Below, piece by piece: positions 59,522-64,000 of a stretch of 64,000 nucleotides of DNA; positions within the stretch are counted from its first letter, which is position 1, and each line of letters begins with the position of its first letter. The notes under the pieces were generated by a model that was not told where the DNA came from, made no database searches, and saw nothing but the letters and a program-made list of their open reading frames with translations. Made by a program: the position numbers and the translations under genes. Source of the stretch: Microplitis mediator (Eukaryota > Arthropoda > Insecta > Hymenoptera > Braconidae); assembly GCF_029852145.1 (NCBI RefSeq), contig NC_079973.1, forward strand, positions 12,420,385-12,484,384, written 5' to 3'.

Positions 59522-60970
59522 ATGGAACCCAGCAACCCAGAATTCAACAACGATACAAACTTACTGTTGAAATTGGCAAACCTTCCGTTTGAGATGGAAA
59601 TTGACGTTTATAAATTGATAGAAAAAGGATATATTAAGAATATCAATATAACTATTCCACGGGTGAATTCAGCATCGCTTGTTTATGAAGTGCTTAAGAG
59701 ATCTGATAATGAAGTGCTTAAGAGATTTGATTATGAAGTGGATGCATTCGAGTATGGAACAACGCTTCTCCATTCAGCGGTTCAGGAATGTAATCAAAAA
59801 GTGATCGATTATCTTCGACAGAAAAATGCGGATATAAATGTAAATTCCTACCGTGGTACAGTTCTTCATATTCCTGCTGAAGGGTTGAATTTCGAACTTG
59901 TTGAGAGTTTAGTCAACGCAGGTGCCGACATTAATATAAAAAGTTTTACAAAGCCTCGTTTCACACCGTTGGAGCGTGCAGTTATGCATAGACGTTATAA
60001 AAATGTTGAGTTTCTCATAAAAAAAGGTGCTATTATCAACTTTGATGGATTTATTGATCAAACACCATTAATTATCGCACTTAATAATAATGATGAAAAA
60101 ATGGTCAAACTACTATTAAAAAATCAAGCTAATCCGAACACGATTTGCTATAGGATAGGATCCCCACTGGCCTCAGCTTTGTTAATAGGCAATTTAAAAA
60201 TTATTGGGCTTCTTCTTACATATGGCGCAGAAGTTATTGTTCAGAGATCGATTACCGAAGCACTTGATGATCTACATTTAACTGTAGAGTTCAAAAACTT
60301 GCACGCATTACTATTATTATTAAATCATAGTATGATCAATATCAAACTTATGTCAAAGTGTAGAAGTGAAATTCCTGATAGTGCTATTAATTTAGCGTAT
60401 AATGATGATATTATTAAGCAAATTCTTGATTATGGTGTTAAAATAAATATACCGCTTGGCAATAGACAAACTCCTGACTCAATATCCTATAAATCAAAGC
60501 TTTCGTATATAATTAGAGAACATATTATAAAAACGAGCATGGCTAATTTTTTTTTTGTCAATGAAGAGAATTTAGCAGCAGTGAACAATGAAGACTCGAA
60601 TGAAATTCGTGATCGGTGTATTAAAGAAATTGAACAACTGAAAATAGTGCCTATTGATACAAGTGATACTACATTTTATAATTTATTAGATAGTAGGTCT
60701 GAACATAAATTGGCTGTCAGTTTAACACACATAAGTGATGAGAATAAACTCTTAAATTGGGATCCTCGATCTATTTTCCCGTTGTTCGGTGGAATAATTA
60801 AACACCGTTTGGAGACAGTATTGAGACGAAGAAGATTGTTATTCAATGCTTATGATTTAATTTATGATGTTTCCGAAAACTGTAATCTTCCTAATACTTT
60901 TACAAGGGAACTTTTTAAATGTCTAACTAATAATGATTTAAAAAAATTAGTTGATAATACATCGTTATAA
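59522..60970 (+). CDS. Ankyrin-repeat protein with PRANC-like C-terminus, intronless
   Basis: 482 residues, single exon, start context AAAAATGG. About five ankyrin repeats span residues 78-242, with TLLHSAV, TPLERAV and TPLIIAL turns and NAGADIN-type loops. Residues 243-390 are less repetitive. The last about 90 residues end with a cysteine-leucine-proline-like NLPNTFTRELFKCL motif followed by NNDLKKL, resembling the F-box-like PRANC domain. PRANC proteins in poxviruses recruit SCF ubiquitin ligase; the domain also occurs in Wolbachia and in parasitoid wasps such as Nasonia, where lateral transfer has been proposed. A substrate-adaptor role here is inference. A 24-nt tandem duplication (59687-59734) repeats EVLKR-type octapeptides. 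Composition matches the surroundings. Confidence 0.85.
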   Translation: MEPSNPEFNNDTNLLLKLANLPFEMEIDVYKLIEKGYIKNINITIPRVNSASLVYEVLKRSDNEVLKRFDYEVDAFEYGTTLLHSAVQECNQKVIDYLRQKNADINVNSYRGTVLHIPAEGLNFELVESLVNAGADINIKSFTKPRFTPLERAVMHRRYKNVEFLIKKGAIINFDGFIDQTPLIIALNNNDEKMVKLLLKNQANPNTICYRIGSPLASALLIGNLKIIGLLLTYGAEVIVQRSITEALDDLHLTVEFKNLHALLLLLNHSMINIKLMSKCRSEIPDSAINLAYNDDIIKQILDYGVKINIPLGNRQTPDSISYKSKLSYIIREHIIKTSMANFFFVNEENLAAVNNEDSNEIRDRCIKEIEQLKIVPIDTSDTTFYNLLDSRSEHKLAVSLTHISDENKLLNWDPRSIFPLFGGIIKHRLETVLRRRRLLFNAYDLIYDVSENCNLPNTFTRELFKCLTNNDLKKLVDNTSL

Positions 60971-61109
60971 ATAAGTCTTCAATGTATTTGTATGCATAAT
61001 GGGTATAAAATATGTATAGTATGTATAATAATATCATGTAATTTATCAATAATAATTTAAATTATACTTAATTTTATTTGTTACGTATATGGATAATATG
61101 TATATATCA

Positions 61110-61115
61110 AATAAA
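61110..61115 (+). terminator. Polyadenylation signal of the ankyrin gene
   Basis: AATAAA about 140 bp after the stop codon; it is the first canonical hexamer I find. Confidence 0.55.
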
Positions 61116-61201
61116 AATTAACAAACATTATTTTCAGAATTTGTGTTTAATTAAAATTATTTACTTATATCTTAATATATTTTTATGAAATATTAATTTT
61201 T

Positions 61202-61790
61202 AACTTCCCGCTAAGAAAATCGAAGATTTTCGAAAAATTGGGAAGTTATTGTTTTCATACTCCGATTTTCGAAAGTCGAGTTTTCATCAGATGTCGACGT
61301 TTTGAGGTCCTAGAAAGTTATTCTGACTATTTTCAGTATGATGTCCGAGTGTATGTATGTATGTGTGTGTGTATGTGTGTGGCCGGTCTATAACTTTTTA
61401 ACTAATGAACCGATTTGGATGGTTGGGGCGGCAATCGAAAGAGCTTGTTGGTCATCAACTTTTCTAAAAATTTCAGATCATTTGATCAAGTAGACTCGAA
61501 AATATTGGCGAATTACGGAAAAAAATTTTTTTTTTTTTAGTTTTTTATTGACTTCTCAGAAACGACTTATACGATCAACTTCAAAATCTAATCAGCTCTA
61601 GAACTTAATAAAATACGTCGATTGCTGCCTCAACCATCAAAATCGGTCAATTTGTTTCTGAGATATCGTGGGAGAAAAAATGCTAAAATCGGTTCTTTCC
61701 GAAAACAATCGCACACAAAAGTATTTTCGAGCTTGAAGGGCTCGAAAGTATATCCACAACAATGTTTTTGAGCTCAAGGAGCTTATATGT
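61202..61790. mobile_element. AACTTCCCGC element, partial, opposite orientation
   Basis: Begins AACTTCCCGCTAAGAAAAT, has a GTAT/GTGT microsatellite at 61350-61380 and reaches the GAGCTC-type palindromes near 61770, where it abuts a CCCGATG MITE remnant. Confidence 0.7.
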
Positions 61791-61960
61791 ATAGTCTATA
61801 TACAATTGGATAGAAAAAATGGCCCGTTCCAATTGTATACAACTGTACAAAAATTGTATACAACTGTACAAAAATTGTATACAATTCTATACAAACTGTA
61901 TATAATTATATAGAATTGTATATAATTTTATACAATTGTATAAAATCTTTGTTCATTGGG
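61791..61960. mobile_element. CCCGATG MITE, right part only
   Basis: Matches the core and right end of the 5457-5782 element, ending TTCATTGGG. The left terminus is missing. Confidence 0.7.
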
Positions 61961-62484
61961 TTTGAAAATTCAAAAACATGTATTTTAAATTCTATGTGAA
62001 ACTGGACGGATTTTTGCAATAATGTCTTAACTTATAAGGTTAGTTAAGACGTTAGTGCAAAAATCCGTCCAATTAGTTATGAAATTTCAAGCACAAACGT
62101 ATGTGTTTATTGCGTTATATACAATTTTTTGAAAATTTAAACAATTTTTTTAACAGTGCAATCCCGTCTAGAGTGTTAATGCTAAAATAAATCCTCTTTG
62201 GAGTGAATTTTACTCTGACAAAATTAAATAGAGAATAAATACAGTACAATTTTTGAAGACATTTTTTTAATTGATAAATAATGTTTTACATTTGTTAATA
62301 ATGTGAATTCCAATTACATTTTCTCACAAACTTAGATAATCTACATACTAATACAATTTTAAACTATGATCTAAAATATATAACATTTTTAATAATATTG
62401 ATATTCTTAGCAAAAGAAATAAATAGAAATCGATTGTCAAAGTTCTGTTAGTAACTTTTGACTTTGTTTTTGTTTTATTATATG

Positions 62485-62840
62485 TATGGAGTATTCCATG
62501 CCAAATCGACCACTTTGGAACCCGGCCAAAAGCTTTCAAAAATTTGAAAAAATCTACGAAAGTTAATTTTAAAAAATTTTTCCTATTTTTTCTTTAAAAA
62601 CATATTTAAAACCAAAATTTTACAAAAAAGACCGTCCTGATAAGTTAATATTTGAAAAAGATAGCTTATTGAAAAAAATCTTTTTTCTTATAAAAATTCA
62701 TAACTTTTTTTTGGTTGAGTTATAAAATAATACAAAATTTTGATAAACGTTTTTGATGGGTTAGAAGATGAAAAAAATTTTCAGCCAAAACGAAGGAGGT
62801 TGGATTCCAAAGTGGTAAATTTGGCTTAGAATGCCCCATA
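62485..62840. mobile_element. ATTCCA-type MITE, complete
   Basis: TATGGAGTATTCCATGCC at the left and the complement of TATGGGGCATTCTAAGCC at the right; both arms continue with CCACTTTGGAA. Solo ends occur at 2101 and 18305. Confidence 0.7.
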
Positions 62841-63198
62841 GTCATTCAAAAGATTTTAATTTTCACATATTATTACATTTTTTTTTCCTTTGAAGAATCA
62901 AAGACATTAATTCAAACATTCATATTTATATAAAATTTTTTGCCTATCCACATGGCACATTTTTCAACGATTAGAACATTTTTTTAGCTTCTATTAACCA
63001 ATATTATTGGATTGATTAACGAATTTTTCTTAAAAAATTTATATATGTAAAAAGCAATCAAACAAAAATCTTTTTTTAATATTTTCCAAATTTTGTTAAA
63101 AACCTGGAGTAAGATCCTTCATTTAAATATTTAATGTTCCTGAAGAAAAGAATTTTCGATAATAATTCACAAAACAACTACCTAAAAATCAAAATAAT

Positions 63199-63420
63199 TA
63201 GGGGAAGGGGGGGCAAAACGTGATACTTAACAAAAAATTTGGTTTTTAGGGACATAAATATCGTAAATTGGCTTCATTTTGATTCTATTTGAAATAAATA
63301 TAACGAATTTTAGACTGCCATCAGAAAAAAAATTTTTATTTTCTGCGGGCAAAATAGGATAACCCAAAAAAAAGTAAATTTTTTTTTTTTTTTCAACTGA
63401 ATAAAATTGATGTAATAATG
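63199..63420. repeat. GGGGA-type element end
   Basis: TAGGGGAAGGGGGGGCAAAAC, as in 5187-6013. No partner end before the window edge. Confidence 0.4.
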
Positions 63421-64000
63421 TCTTTCTAAATTGATATAAGTAATAAAATTTACGTGTTTCGGACGACGATACTCAATTTATCTGTGATTATTGTGAATAA
63501 TTTTAGAGATTTATCTTTCATTAACGATGAATCAGTTATATATCGTTATCGTTATTTATTATAAATTTCAATACTTATGTTAAAAATAATGTTAGTTAGT
63601 TTTCATTCCAAAGAAATTATTTTTATAAGAGAAATAATTAAATATTGAATATTAGAAAATTAACATAACTGTTAATAATGTGATATTATAGCACTAAAGT
63701 TATAAAATATTACAAAGTTATGAAAGTTACAATGTAACAGTGAAAATTATGATGATTACCAATGTTACAGTTTTAGAGTTTTTATTAGTATTATTGTTGT
63801 TATTGTTCTTGAGTTAATTAAAGAAATAAATTTCTTAATTTGTGATACTTCATGGAAATGAATTTGTAGTACGATAAAATTTATACATTTTTTTCATTTA
63901 TACTTTTCGCAAAAAATATAAAAATGTTTTTTTCTGCCCTCCGGCCGGAAAGTGGCAACTTTCGGGCCGCTGCCCTGAACGAAGTTGCAACTTTCCGGCT
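63421..64000. other. No gene seen; GC-rich inverted words at the edge
   Basis: The last 70 bp (63930-64000) are sharply GC-rich with CCGGAAAGTGGCAACTTTC and TTGCAACTTTCCGG facing each other, probably the start of another repeat. Confidence 0.35.

Noticed and set aside
59522..60970. Integrated viral ankyrin gene (polydnavirus-type vankyrin or poxvirus insertion)
   Set aside because: The PRANC-like C-terminus is unlike vankyrins, and no flanking viral genes or segment junction motifs are visible. A wasp genomic gene is the simpler reading.

Overview
ORGANISM. This is a strongly AT-rich nuclear segment of an insect, most likely a parasitoid wasp (Hymenoptera, possibly Braconidae). The reasons are intron-containing animal genes with GT..AG splice sites, many non-autonomous DNA transposons, and an intronless ankyrin-repeat gene whose C-terminus looks like a PRANC domain, a combination known from parasitoid wasps. 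Species cannot be fixed from sequence alone. LAYOUT. 1-4.6 kb, minus strand: the first two coding exons of a long-chain fatty acid transport protein (FATP/SLC27 family), running off the left edge. 6.9-22.3 kb, minus strand: a complete five-exon R-SNARE gene of the VAMP4 type. I rebuilt it by splice phase; it gives 142 residues, and its large introns are packed with foldback elements and MITEs. 22.8-33.5 kb: no gene recognised; nested MITEs, minisatellites and microsatellites. 33.7-55.4 kb: a 5.93 kb segment present three times in direct tandem at near identity. The third copy carries about 3.9 kb that the first two lack. Each copy holds a tRNA-derived SINE, a Tudor-domain reading frame cut at its 3' end by a transposon, and decayed exons of an unidentified minus-strand gene. 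55.4-59.4 kb: no recognised gene, only two small overlapping reading frames. 59.5-61.0 kb, plus strand: a 482-residue ankyrin/PRANC-like gene. 61-64 kb: repeats. REPEATS. No reading frame resembling a transposase, integrase or reverse transcriptase is visible, so every element here appears non-autonomous. The most striking pattern is at least seven unrelated MITE families that all begin CCC, end GGG (or a near variant) and have 2-bp target duplications. In one case the insertion interrupts a hairpin whose other arm shows the empty site; in another an uninterrupted relative of the host repeat does so. A second set begins CACTG/CACGG, also with 2-bp duplications. Two long foldbacks (about 1.0 and 1.8 kb) lie in introns of the FATP and VAMP4 genes and would be transcribed as hairpins. 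HOW IT FITS TOGETHER. FATP and VAMP4 are ordinary housekeeping genes in head-to-tail order. The centre is a repeat-dense, recently rearranged region where gene fragments were copied with their repeats. The ankyrin gene is a stand-alone accessory gene. All calls come from reading the sequence; no database search was possible.
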